DNA of 64,000 bases, from contig NC_134030.1 in the NCBI RefSeq assembly GCF_964204645.1, forward strand, positions 8,244,278-8,308,277, read 5' to 3'. Shown here piece after piece: positions 13,711 to 23,846 of this stretch; positions within the stretch are counted from its first letter, which is position 1, and each line of letters opens with the position of its first letter. Source of the DNA: Tubulanus polymorphus (taxonomy: Eukaryota; Nemertea; Palaeonemertea; Tubulaniformes; Tubulanidae). The notes under the pieces are model-generated. The model was not told the origin of the DNA. It saw nothing but the letters and a program-made list of their open reading frames with translations, and did no database searches. Both the position numbers and the translations under genes were made by a program.

Positions 13711-15798
13711 CGTCGCTCCGATATTCAATTCATTTTCGGTCAAAGCTAAGCAATTCGTACGAACGAAAACAACGCATTACTTAAAATACGACTCGGTTTT
13801 CTCTAAAAATACACCTATCAGTTCATGTATGTCCGCACTAACAGGTTTGCGAATAACCTTTCACCAAACACTGGCCACTTGATCATAACTACCGGGAGTA
13901 CTTCACGCTGTGGTTACGTCTCTTGAGAAGAGATCTTTTTATTCGCTAATTGAATCAATTCACCCCCCAAAGATGTTCTCGGCGTATTTGTAAACAGACT
14001 CCTCCGCTAATTTCGAGTGAAATCCCAATTACGGATTAAATTGATTTCCCAGTTTGAAGCTAATACGTCTCAGCACCCTTTAAACTCATTCACAAATAAC
14101 TGGCGAGATACCAGTTATCATCAAGTTAGTGACCCTTATAAATATAAGCGCTTAATATAGTAAAAGATTAAAAACTTTGTCACGCCACCAGGTGATAAAG
14201 TTGTGAGTGTAAACAGTTCATTGATCTCATAGTCAGAAATATGACCTATTGAGATAGCTCATTCTTACCCGCCAATCAAAACTGAACTGATAAGCAACGC
14301 ACTTTGGGTACTAAGAGGGAAACACACTTGGCCGTCTAACGGCAAGAAGCAAATAGGAGTGTAGAAGAAATGAATGAAGAACTGCGTAACCTAATCTGTA
14401 ATACGCCATACTGAACCAAAAAACCCATTCACATCTAGATCTAACGCATACTTGAGTTCATTCATGGACTTTTACTTCTTTTTTTTGTAACCGCAACACG
14501 CCCCCTCTAACATTCAACATTGGTAGATGATCTCTTAATGAGAGTGTTGATAAGTCCTTTCAGTTGTTCATTCGCAGGTTCAGTTATATTTATCGCCACA
14601 GGTCTCATTTGACATGTTCAGTTTAACGAGTGGACTGGAAGAAATGGTCCGAATATTGAATAGGCATTGGGGCCAACCTTGTTTTTTAAAATACATTAAA
14701 ATGCATGTGGACGAGTCTGATTTTAAAGAATTCTATGGGTTAGGTAGGGCCACCAGAAGGTGCTTTGTGGAGACCCAACATATACTCTTTTTCCCTGATG
14801 TCTGACCAATAGAAAAATGAAGGATACATCGCTGCAGGTTAACTCCCGATGATAAATCAATTGGAAGAATGGTAATTAAGTGTGGTATAATGGAACAGGG
14901 CTTTGAAACGATGCTGAACCCGCATGGAATCATTTTTTCATATATCCGTAACGTCATTTCAAATGAAAAAAGAACGCAAATCAAAACTTGCGCAAAAATA
15001 GCGGGAATAAAGATTGATGTCACGATGATGAGAAATGACTGCAGTCTGACGCAGTTACAGGTCACCGTGATCGATAATCTGCCGTCGCAATGATTTCTTC
15101 TTATTGGCGCGATGCCAGCCAGCTCTCTAAAATCAATCGATTTCGTACTTGCGCGGCAATATCAATCTTGATGCACCCATCGTTGAATGGCAAGATGGCG
15201 ATGCTGTCACAGAAACAATTATTCTCAATCGGAATAAACTTAGGACCTAATTGTGTCTCAGGTGAACTTTTCTTGGCATACAAGAAGGTATGTCGTCGTC
15301 GCCTTACAATACAGATCACAAGCGTTTTCATTATTGTGGCGAAATATTAATTTCCTTTCAAACGTTTGAAACGATTCCCGCAGACGTGGAATTCCTTAAC
15401 GATACAATAGAAAATTGGCTTCTACCCAAAATACAATAACATTCCTCTAAACCCGAATGTGACCTTATGTATGTATAGCGATATTTGGCCCCCTGTAGTT
15501 TTGAAAATATAGTAAGATTATTATGAAAACTGTTAAAACGCAACCATCAAGCTGAAGAATTTTGACAACTACGATCGAGACAGTGAGACAATAAACCAGG
15601 CAAATTCATGTTGTCAATCAATCGAATGTCAAAAATATTTATATAATGTTTGAATGTCGAAAACTCACTGAAGGAAAAATAGATCACGTTCAATAGATTG
15701 CCAGGCGAAATAGTTTCGCCCGGCAAACTTATTTTATGATTTTCATAATGATTATCGAAAACGAGCAATTCGCGGAGACATCTTCAACAACAACCTAC
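13711..15798. other. Upstream flank of the SLC6 gene, no supportable gene
   Basis: About 2.1 kb expected to contain the SLC6 promoter. Several frames of 60-110 aa overlap on both strands at 14614-15350, but they show no recognisable domain and no coherent splice pattern. I see no tRNA or clear repeat. Confidence 0.4.
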
Positions 15799-16003
15799 CT
15801 CATTAGCTACATCATATACCAGTTTATACTGGGCCATACCACTACAATTATTGAAGCCACACGTTATCCGAGCAATAACAAAAGTTTGAAAAGTTGATGT
15901 GAAGTGGAGACGACGACGACGTATTGAGGTACCATCATTCGAACATATTTTCACAGCGCGCTGCAGGGTTTCCAAGAATTGTCCCTTGCGGTAACAGGTG
16001 TCA
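15799..16003 (-). CDS. Candidate orphan exon, cysteine-containing
   Basis: Open for about 68 codons between a possible acceptor (GTATACAG) and a donor (AATGAG|GTAGGT). The frame includes FLETLQRAVKICSNDG, FQTFVIARITCGFNNCSG and YKLVYDVANE, which looks more protein-like than the surroundings. I cannot link it by phase to another exon and do not recognise it. It may be a repeat relic. Confidence 0.22.
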
Positions 16004-18120
16004 CTGTATACGGGACATTTTTACCATAGATTTATTACATTTATATAGTTAGCACGGCGACAAAACCATATCAGCTGTCTACAGACTACTTCCATACATA
16101 GACACGGGCCGGCGGCTGATGGAAAAACAGGCCACGCTGAAAAACTGATATAACGACTGAACGCAACACTACTGCCAGAAGTTTGCGCAAGACAGTAACA
16201 ATTATGCCGGAAATTTCTGTCTTCGAAAAAACACTGTCACGCTGTATCACTATTTAAATATGGTAAATCATAGCAAATAAAGAATATCGTAATAGAAATC
16301 ATGAATATACGTAAAATGTCAAGTTATCCTAGTTTCCCATTACAGACGCAACATTATCCATTTACCAGAACGAAAATGTCAGACGGGGATAAAAAGTTTC
16401 AAAATGATAATACACGCAGCAGTGAGACCAACTGCTGCTTATTAGTATTCTTCGCACGAGGAGCAGGAAAGAAGAATATCTGTTCACATCTACGAGATGA
16501 GGGATGGGAAGGGAGAGAGTTCGGATGGATGGATGGCGGGCTCGTTTTCTTGCAAACACTGCATTACATCTAGCATAAAATATCAGCGCTCCTCCGCAGG
16601 CAAACATGCAGACATAAATACTTATTCCCCCACAGACATGTTACTTTCTAAGTTCACCTGACAGAGGAAACATACTTTTTTTCGGTTGCGTATGTATGTA
16701 TGTATGTATGTTGGTAGGCAAATTCTGTCAAGTACATAGCAACTGGATTTGTTTTCAAAACCTCTCAGTTCAGTGGGAAAACAACGATCGATCTCACTTC
16801 TTCGCAAAGTTTAGTCGAATTCTCTTCACATTGCACTCAACGCACTAAAGTGGCCTCAAACTTATTCTCGACTACTAACTCAAAAAAGAAAATTCAACAA
16901 AAGAGCTTTAAAAATCAGCGAAGGGATGATAGGACGTTAAATAACTTAGCTTTCAGGACCGTTGGTTCCTGGATAATTCCATGAAATGAGCAGCACCAAA
17001 ACCTTTATATGAATATGAAATTAAGACTGTTTTCAAATCTTTGTAAATGATGTCCTTATATGATCAGTTTAACAAGTGGTATCCATTTTCGTTCAATCAT
17101 TTAGAGAGAGAGTTTCTATGTCACTTTATGTCAAAGAATACATGAAAGATCGAGCATCATGTGTACTTTACACGAAGATGACGCATAAGGTCATTAATAG
17201 GTCACGTCGATAAACAGTAAAATACAGTCGATCCCGCTTGTTTCACAGTATTCTCAAGAAAAAAACAGGTACGGTACAAGTATGGTAGGAAAAAGCATGT
17301 TTTCATCCATGTGGACCAATGAAATGCTATCTAAAATCCTATTTCTTTAGGTAGCAGGTTCAAACTCGACTACATGAACTGCTGAAAGTGCAATGACATG
17401 ATCATTTACAAGAAGAAATTGGTGATAAATCTTGCTCAGACCAGTTCATAAGGTGTTCTGAGCTTATCACTAAGAAAACCACACTAAGGGATTGTCATCT
17501 AAAATGGACAAATAGTAGATATCAGGAATTATCTTTGTTTGGTCAATGACCAATACGACTAGCTCAGACAGGCCTGGTGTTCTTAGCACTATAAACTAGA
17601 CATAGCATTGTTAACGGCACCAATAATATTGAATCAAGAAGAATTAAGTAAAAACGTTCTCCAATCTTCATTTTGAAAAAGAATGACCATCGAATAAAAA
17701 AGAAGGATATTAATTTCAGAAGAAAATCCTCTCTTACCCCTGGCTTTAATACAGCCACAACATAAACCATCTGCAATGATTCAGGCATCTTGTCAACACT
17801 CAGCGATCTGATAACGTTTGAGTTTTCTTTTAGATGAAACTGTTCGATTCAAATTTAATAATAGACGTTACAGTATCCGAGTAGAGTAGCCGACTGTAAG
17901 ATGTCTGCTACGACGACGACGACGACCGCTTGATCCGTTCTGATCCAGACAAGACAAACCGCCGCGTCCTTATTGAGTTCTGAATCCATCAGTCCAGCGT
18001 ACGTGCGCAGCATTTCAATCTGGGATTATTCAGCGCTCTAAGACAGCAGCGCCAAAACACCGGTCCGCTGTCATCAGGATTTTCTTAATTTTCTACTGAT
18101 TGTGTGCGATAAATTCAATA
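16004..18120. other. Spacer, no supportable gene
   Basis: About 2.1 kb. It contains a short (GTAT)n stretch near 16691-16710, a GACGAC trinucleotide stretch near 17912-17928, and the weak exon candidate at 17738-17788. Otherwise I see nothing. Confidence 0.5.
17738..17788 (-). CDS. Candidate short first exon
   Basis: ATG followed by 17 codons (MPESLQMVYVVAVLKPG) to a GGTAAGAG donor, phase 0. No downstream exon could be attached, so this is speculative. Confidence 0.15.
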
Positions 18121-18463
18121 CCTGTGTATCCTCCCTCGACAGGGATTCGAACCTGATGGCATCGCTACACTCAACCACGACACGAACCCCTGCCACAGGA
18201 GACCCCGTGCGCAGCATTGCAGCAAGATAACTTTCGGTGCTAATCAGATTGCTCATTGTATAATCGCCGAGGTAAATTTTACGGAAGAACTATAAATGGG
18301 AAAACCCGGGCTAAAATAAAACAGAATGTCTTATCGGCTAATAATGACATCATCTAAGCTGCGCGTGCAGCTGCGCACGTGGTCTAGTGTGACAGGGTTT
18401 TATACCGTGGCAATCTGTATGTCATCAGGTTCGAATCCTTGCAGGGGAGGATGATACCTGTGG
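18121..18463. repeat. Foldback element with tRNA-like inverted arms
   Basis: The left arm (18121-18216) and right arm (about 18370-18463) are inverted copies. The termini CCTGTGTATCCTCC and GGAGGATGATACCTGTGG mirror each other. Each arm contains GGTTCGAATCC, a perfect tRNA B box, and an A-box-like TGGTCTAGTGTG sits in the right arm. The centre has CATTGTATAATCG. A second, decayed copy is at 2264-2574, so this is a mobile family (SINE-derived foldback or MITE), not a tRNA gene. Confidence 0.7.
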
Positions 18464-18466
18464 GAT

Positions 18467-18610
18467 ATAGCCACTATATAAAACATCATTTGCATGCTAT
18501 TGAAAATCTCAACCACAAGACAATAAATCAGTATCCTGGACTTGGTACAGTCAAACCGTTATCGCCGGTACAGCCAAACCATTATCGCTTGAAAATTGTT
18601 CAGATTTCGT
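18467..18610 (+). repeat. Direct repeat, copy 1 (of 18936-19045)
   Basis: Shares ATAGCCACTATA, AAACATC/TTTGC, ATTGAAAATCTCAACCA, ACAAGACAA and TCGCTTGAAAATTGTTC with 18936-19045 in the same order. It directly abuts the foldback element. Confidence 0.6.
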
Positions 18611-18661
18611 TATATCAGGGTTCGTAGTGTGTACATGACCAATCTCATTTGACGACTTTCT

Positions 18662-18935
18662 TGACTCCAATTCCAGGGCTGGTACATAATGTCACGCTTA
18701 ATGCCAGGAATCCTGACAACTACCAGGCATTCATTATCTAATCAGTGGATTAGTAACAGTGAACTTGTATCTTGTATCTGCAGATGAGAACTAGTGCCTT
18801 ATGCCGTTCAAGGACCAATGACAATGATTTAAGGAGCCTGATTCCATGATGCTCAAGGCCTTGAATTGACCGATTCCCATTTATGGATTCGAAAACTTTT
18901 TTGAGAACCTCGACAACGGCTATGAACCCTAGAGT
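18662..18935. repeat. Dispersed ~270-bp repeat (inverted copy at 36468-36735)
   Basis: Contains CTCAAGGCCTTGAATT, CAATGACAATGATTTA, GTTCAAGGAC and GTCACGCTTAATGCCAG. The same blocks occur in reverse-complement order at 36468-36735 within a DLGAP intron. Confidence 0.65.
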
Positions 18936-19045
18936 ACCATATAGCCACTATAAAACATTGCTTGCACGTAATTGAAAATGTCAACCAGCACAAGACAAAA
19001 AAGCAGTACACATGTACATTCACACTATTGTCGCTTGAAAATTGT
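18936..19045 (+). repeat. Direct repeat, copy 2 (of 18467-18610)
   Basis: Diverged copy of 18467-18610. The pair brackets the dispersed repeat at 18662-18935. Confidence 0.6.
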
Positions 19046-19396
19046 TCTTTTTTTTCTTAACAGGTTTTTTCCTATCCATGTTTATAGTGAACTGAATTTC
19101 ATCGTCCAGGACTATCGTCGCACAGATTCATTTCATGTTTTTAAGATCAAGAAAAGCAGGTTGTTAAAGGCGCCACGTACAAAATTCTATTACTTATTTA
19201 CCGAAACACGCCACGAAACTAATTTTCAACACCATTTTTCTTTCATCTTCTGTTTCTTCCTTTTCAAATCGAGACATTGCCGTTTCCTAATTTCAATTTA
19301 GAATGGATTTCATTTTCGCGAACTGCAAGCTGTTTGTCGAATTGCAAACGACTTTCGAAAATGAATTTGAAATATGAGATATGTAATATGCGCCAC

Positions 19397-19695
19397 CTGT
19401 GTTCAATGGGATGACATTTAGATTTATCTGCGAACATACAGGCCACCACTCCTTTCAACACCCACAGCACGGTATTTAAAAATAGAGCCATTAAGATTCC
19501 TAGATTTAGGGATATTATTTTCTCGCGAGCATCCGGCAAGTTTATCGCAAATCCAACCAATAAATAAATCAATACATCAAACCAGTCACCGCGCACTGTC
19601 AAAGCCCTGCTACTCCGGTTGACCCGAGCACAATCACCAATAGCCAGCGCCAGTCCAATCAAGTCACAGATGGTGACAAGATCAGCCACACGGAG
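19397..19695 (-). CDS. Candidate exon of an unrecognised multi-pass membrane protein
   Basis: Open frame of 99 codons plus 2 bases between an acceptor CTACAG and a donor CACAG|GTGGCG. Three hydrophobic stretches are visible: LVTICDLIGLALAIGD, WFDVLIYLLVGFAI and LNLGILMALFLNTVLWVLKG. No ATG opens the frame, so it would be internal or terminal. No partner exon was found and I do not recognise the family. It could be a relic. Confidence 0.3.
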
Positions 19696-19966
19696 CTGTA
19701 GTCGACTTACGCACTTCTGCTATTCTACGATTGTTTGAAATTACAGGGTTCAAGTCGTGCGCGGGTTGTTTTTCTATGCAGATTTCCTCTCATATCATTG
19801 CGTTCAAATGGGCTTTATTTTTAAAAAATTACATGAAGCTAACAAAACTTGACAATTTTGATCAGTTTCATAGGCTAAATTTCTAGGAAAGAACACCGAT
19901 ATAGTTGCAAAGAGCTGCAGGGTTCTCAATTATTTTTCTATTCATTTATTGAGCTTTTCTGTATCA

Positions 19967-20026
19967 GGGGCCAGTCGCTCAAAAGTTGGTTAAAGATAAC
20001 CAGCGGATGAATACCATAGTATTGTA
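19967..20026. repeat. GGCCAGTTGCTCAAAAG MITE fragment, copy 3
   Basis: GGGGCCAGTCGCTCAAAAG followed by TTGGTTAAAGATAACC and GGATGAATACC, matching the left half of copy 2. Confidence 0.6.
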
Positions 20027-22067
20027 ATCATATATCATAATAAAGTTACCGTACTTGTTTTCCTCTTAAACTTTTTACACTTTGTGTGCTTCAGTCCGCA
20101 AGGAATCTAGATACAGTAAAGAGTCTTTTAAGTGGAATTGAAGCATCGTAGGCCAACCTGAGCCCGGCCTAAGAAAGTAGATTTCCTTAAAATTTTCACT
20201 CTATCTTCAACAAGGTCTATAGTCGACTCAGTGAAAGATTGTTCCTCCAAGAAACCGTAATTGGAAATCAATGCAATCTAGTTTATTAACTACCATATAA
20301 TATTGAGGTCACAGGCTAATCATGAATCGGTATTCATGAATACCTGGCGCGTAGTCGTAGTAATCGTGAGTAATAATTTTTCCAGGAAAAATTCGATCGA
20401 ATACGTAATAACATAGCTAGTCACTGAGCACCACTCAAATCACACTCCGATTCACCTCGTAGAATCAAAGTCTGAGAAACACGTCCTAATAAACATAAAA
20501 CTTCTTTTTTCCTAGATGTCCTAGATTTCGCCGGTAATTTGTTGACAGTCGTTACTGTTGGCTAGCGAGGTTTGTTTATTGAATGATCGCTACCACCTTG
20601 AACAAGAGAGTAGCTAAGGCTAAAATGACTTTTTTAAGGTTCATTAAGTAGTAACATGTAGTAAGGCCGAGACCAAAGGAAGCTCTATATGATAGCCTGG
20701 TAATAGTAAGCACTTTTGAAAGGCAAAAGTGAGAGACAGTGTTCTTTCGTCTTCTTAATTCAATAAATCGTAGATCTTCAAACTTACAATGTTAAACACT
20801 GGACTAGCTAATTTGGGATATCAAAAGTCTTTAAGTAAATACTTTGATGGCACTTTTTTGAAAATTTTGTAAACAGTGAGCACTTTATAAGGGCCCTACT
20901 TTTACTAAAAGCGCTTTGGAAATTCGCTATGAACATGACTCCCGCTCTTAGAAACAACCAACAGCGTTGACAAGAACGTGACATATCAAGTAGGCCCATA
21001 AATAGGATAGGTTACAGTCCCTTTCAGAGTTTGATAAATCAATATATATCAATGATAATAATCTAGTAAAAACGTAAATATTCAGAAATCTGATGACAAT
21101 GATCAGCGGCATAGATCATAATACAGCCTGCTCCACTCGCTCTCATCGACATCAGCGATGACTGGCATTGATGAGAGCCTGGCAATACCCGAGAGGCTGT
21201 GTATATAGAAACATCTAAAGATGATTGTTGTGACCCTGGAGAAGCGTTATGGATGACTTACACGTCCGATATACTATATTTTCTAGTAATGAATAACTTC
21301 CTGCATCCGTATCACCATAATATTACACGTATTTGGCAGTACGCCAATAAAAATCGATTCTCCACCACGCTCAGCAGACTTTGCTCACTCGCTAGAGTAG
21401 CGTGGTCTACATTTCAAACCGATAAACTCAGTTTACTACGAGGAAATACTTACATTAACCATAATGTACGTAATTTCCTTCTTATCGTCCGGCTTATGTG
21501 TCATCGTGAAATTGATAAAACGTCGATTAAACAGTATATTTCACCGAATTTAGTAACGCATTTTTAATAGTCAACACGACTGCAGTGTAACGTAGAACTC
21601 GTATGCTATAGCGCCATCTATCCCCATGTAGTGCTCTGCAATTGAAAGCGTGAACGAATTAATTGTATCTTATCTGTTATTTCAAATCTAACAATTTTCA
21701 ATTTCATAAAGTGCGTTTCCTATGCGTTTTTCAATGTGTGTTATTCCCCTCACTTTGGAATGTCTTGTGCACATTCGTATTGAAACTAACAATACAGTTT
21801 GAATTTATTTGACACATTCCCGCCACGAATTTTTCTTATGAATGGAATCACCGCGTGACGTCATTTACTACTACACGTCGCCCAGTTTTTCACACGGCAC
21901 GAAAATACATATAAGACTAATCATTTTGATAAAATAAATACTAAAATATAAAAGTTAGGCTATATTACACGTAATATACTTATTGATTAATTGGTCGTAC
22001 TTATTTGATGCAAGTAAAAAATATGTATTTATTACTTATACTAATGGCAATGCCATCCTAACATCTA
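20027..22067. other. Spacer upstream of tRNA-Ser
   Basis: About 2 kb of AT-rich DNA. A 122-codon frame near 21199-21567 starts with GTG, not ATG, and shows no domain. I see no supportable gene. Confidence 0.5.
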
Positions 22068-22149
22068 GTTGTCGTGGCCGAGTGGTTAAGGCGATGGACT
22101 AGAAATCCATTGGGATCTTCCCGCGCAGGTTCGAATCCTGCCGACAACG
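22068..22149 (+). tRNA. trnS-AGA: tRNA-Ser(AGA)
   Basis: 82-nt type II tRNA. The acceptor stem GTTGTCG pairs with CGACAAC, with G as discriminator. The D arm is GCCGAGTGGTTAAGGC. The anticodon stem ATGGA/TCCAT encloses CTAGAAA, with anticodon AGA. A variable arm follows, then a T arm with GGTTCGAATCC. A Pol III terminator TTTTT follows at 22153. No intron. Confidence 0.97.
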
Positions 22150-22462
22150 GAAATTTTTCGTATAATAGTCTATTCTTTTAATTTAGTTATGGATTCTCCC
22201 TGCATCATTGGGGGTTGGGCCCTTTTTACAAAGGCTACAGCGTATTAAATCACTCTCAATTTGTGAAACTTCTCTGAACTAGCGGGGGTGACGCATATTT
22301 TGGATTTGGGAAATTTGATAGGTTCCACATAGCTTTTCATAACTCTCACCTAGGCCTGGATACATTGATGAAAATTTAGTTATCACTGACACCAATAGGC
22401 CTAGATAAATTATGTTCATTTTGATAAAATGTAATGTACAAACACTATTATCAGTAGTAATG

Positions 22463-22470
22463 TATAAAAT
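22463..22470 (+). promoter_or_regulatory. TATA box candidate for the secreted-protein gene
   Basis: TATAAAAT lies 44 bp before the first ATG of duplicate copy 1. At the equivalent position of copy 2 the base is changed (CATAAAAT), because the duplication joint falls inside the motif. Only copy 1 keeps the full box. Confidence 0.45.
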
Positions 22471-22506
22471 AATAAATTGCCATAGTACCTTGCGATAATT
22501 GTTACC

Positions 22507-22575
22507 ATGATATTCATCGCGTCGTTGGCTTTCTTTTTTGCTTTCACAGCGGAGGCTTCCAAAATCTCAAAAAAT
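22507..22575 (+). CDS. Secreted-protein exon 1, duplicate a (signal peptide)
   Basis: 23 codons, MIFIASLAFFFAFTAEASK to ISKN, donor AAT|GTGAGT, phase 0. This copy is the one next to the TATA-like box. Confidence 0.7.
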
Positions 22576-23839
22576 GTGAGTAAATAACGCTTAATTAAAC
22601 TTGTATACTTATTTTGTTTTTGACATCTGCGAATTTCACGACGTTGCCACTGGCACAGTTTTCAGATTTGAGTCAAAATTTTGAAGGAACGATAACCATC
22701 GAAGATGTGAGTAGAAATCAATATTTTCACATAAAATAATAAATTGCCATAGTACCTTGCGATAATTGTTACCATGATATTCATCGCGTCGTTGGCTTTC
22801 TTTTTTGCTTTCACAGCGGAGGCTTCCAAAATCTCAAAAAATGTGAGTAAATAACGCTTAATTAAACTTGTATACTTATTTTGTTTTTGACATCTGCGAA
22901 TTTCACGACGTTGCCACTGGCACAGTTTTCAGATTTGAGTCAAAATTTTGAAGGAACGATAACCATCGAAGATGTGAGTAGAAATCAATATTTTCAATTT
23001 TTTTTAAATAGAATAATTCCAAACAAAAACTAATGATGATCATTCCTTGTTCAAGCAATAAACGTTCTTCTTCACTTAACACAAATCTCATTAGCAAGGT
23101 AATTTTATAGACCATTTACTATGGGGGAGCGAACTACGGCAAAGCTAAAATAGAATACGATGGTGCAACAAAACGTTCCAAAATATCCGATATCAATCTT
23201 GAAAATTCGGTAGGCGTTAATTACAGACCAGCGCAAATAAATGATTTTAACGAGGTTAGTAGAGAGTTAAATGTAGAATATAGTAATGAAATCGAGCCAA
23301 CACTCAAATTACTGGAATTCGTTTTTTTAACTATAGGATGTCGCTTATACATTGGGTGACGGTGACGATACTTGTAAAAGGGATACTGATTTATTGCCGT
23401 GGTACAGTGATCTGAATAAACCATCGTCAGCCGGGCCATGTTCAACATCCGTTGATGGTAGCGAATGTTCTTTCGAATGGAAGAACGGAAAATGTAAAGC
23501 TTCGGGGAAACGGCGCTTCGTTTTTTTCCTTCTGATCGGGCAAAGCATATAATAGTTTTAATTTCTTTCCTCATGCAGATGAGTACAGACTGACGATGGA
23601 TACATCTACGGGTCTACCGATCGCTTCCGAAATAACGACGACGCAAGGCCAAGCATTCAATCTCTTCCAAAGAAATATCAGGTTTTGAGCGCTACATATT
23701 TTTCTTATCAAATATATACGCCATGTACTTGAATATACCCAAAACTGGGTGCTCTCTTCTTTCCAGATACCGCGTTGATAAAACTGGTAGCGATAGGATG
23801 TTGCAAATACCGTCTACTTGTGCCACGATCGATAATTAG
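22507..23839 (+). CDS. Novel small secreted protein with four mature cysteines (6 exons)
   Basis: Not recognised with confidence. Coding exons: 22774-22842 (or its twin 22507-22575), 22926-22973 (or 22659-22706), 23111-23254, 23337-23493, 23579-23681, 23767-23839. All introns are GT-AG and phases agree, giving 197 residues and a stop. Residues 1-17 are a classic signal peptide (MIFIASLAFFFAFTAEA), with an N-F-S sequon at 23. The mature part has GGANYGKAKIEYD, then cysteines at 100, 122, 131 and 192, enough for two disulfides. The alternating hydrophobic pattern and YD...KR spacing loosely recall ependymin/LolA-like lipid-binding folds, but this is only a guess. AATAAA follows the stop at 23841. 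None of the exons carries a long frame, so simple ORF calling misses the gene. Confidence 0.82.
22659..22706 (+). CDS. Secreted-protein exon 2, duplicate a
   Basis: 16 codons (FSDLSQNFEGTITIED), phase 0 at both ends. It could therefore be included together with its twin, adding 16 residues without a frameshift. Confidence 0.55.
22774..22842 (+). CDS. Secreted-protein exon 1, duplicate b (signal peptide)
   Basis: Identical to duplicate a. It could start the transcript if a promoter acts within copy 1. It lacks the intact TATAAAAT. Confidence 0.6.
22926..22973 (+). CDS. Secreted-protein exon 2, duplicate b
   Basis: Identical to duplicate a; acceptor TGGCACAG, donor GAT|GTGAGT, phase 0. Splices in frame to 23111. 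Confidence 0.65.
23111..23254 (+). CDS. Secreted-protein exon 3
   Basis: 48 codons beginning TIYYGGANYGKAKIEYDG and ending INDFNE, acceptor TTTTATAG, donor GAG|GTTAGT, phase 0 on both sides. Confidence 0.8.
23337..23493 (+). CDS. Secreted-protein exon 4 (three cysteines)
   Basis: Residues 88-139, with DTCKRDTD, GPCSTS and SECSFEW. The donor AAAT|GTAAAG (phase 1) was chosen because it joins exon 5 as a Tyr codon; reading on would give a long intronic tail. Confidence 0.78.
23579..23681 (+). CDS. Secreted-protein exon 5
   Basis: Residues 141-173 (EYRLTMDTSTGLPIASEI, then FNLFQRNI). Acceptor CATGCAG, donor ATCAG|GTTTTG, phase 2. Confidence 0.78.
23767..23839 (+). CDS. Secreted-protein exon 6 and stop
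   Basis: Residues 175-197, YRVDKTGSDRMLQIPSTC to ATIDN-stop, holding the fourth cysteine. Acceptor CTTTCCAG. AATAAATAAA begins 2 bases after the stop codon. Confidence 0.8.
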
Positions 23840-23840
23840 A

Positions 23841-23846
23841 AATAAA
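23841..23846 (+). terminator. Polyadenylation signal AATAAA
   Basis: Immediately downstream of the secreted-protein stop codon, implying a very short 3' UTR. Confidence 0.5.

Larger units (their letters stand above)
22464..22730 (+). repeat. 267-bp tandem duplication, copy 1
   Basis: Identical at every base I compared to 22731-22996. It contains a full signal-peptide exon (22507-22575) and exon 2 (22659-22706), each with its splice signals. Confidence 0.95.
22731..22996 (+). repeat. 267-bp tandem duplication, copy 2
   Basis: Second perfect copy, containing exon 1 (22774-22842) and exon 2 (22926-22973). Identity ends at 22996. Confidence 0.95.

Noticed and set aside
14614-15350. Cluster of overlapping 60-110-codon frames on both strands
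   Set aside because: Frames oppose each other, show no domain and no consistent splice sites.
16301-16573. 90-codon ATG-initiated plus-strand frame
   Set aside because: Low-information composition, no domain or signal peptide, opposite-strand frame equally open.
18124-18460. tRNA genes suggested by GGTTCGAATCC in both orientations
   Set aside because: No clover-leaf folds; the blocks belong to the arms of a repeated foldback element.
21199-21567. 122-codon plus-strand frame
   Set aside because: Starts with GTG, has no signal or domain, and no splice partners; looks like chance.
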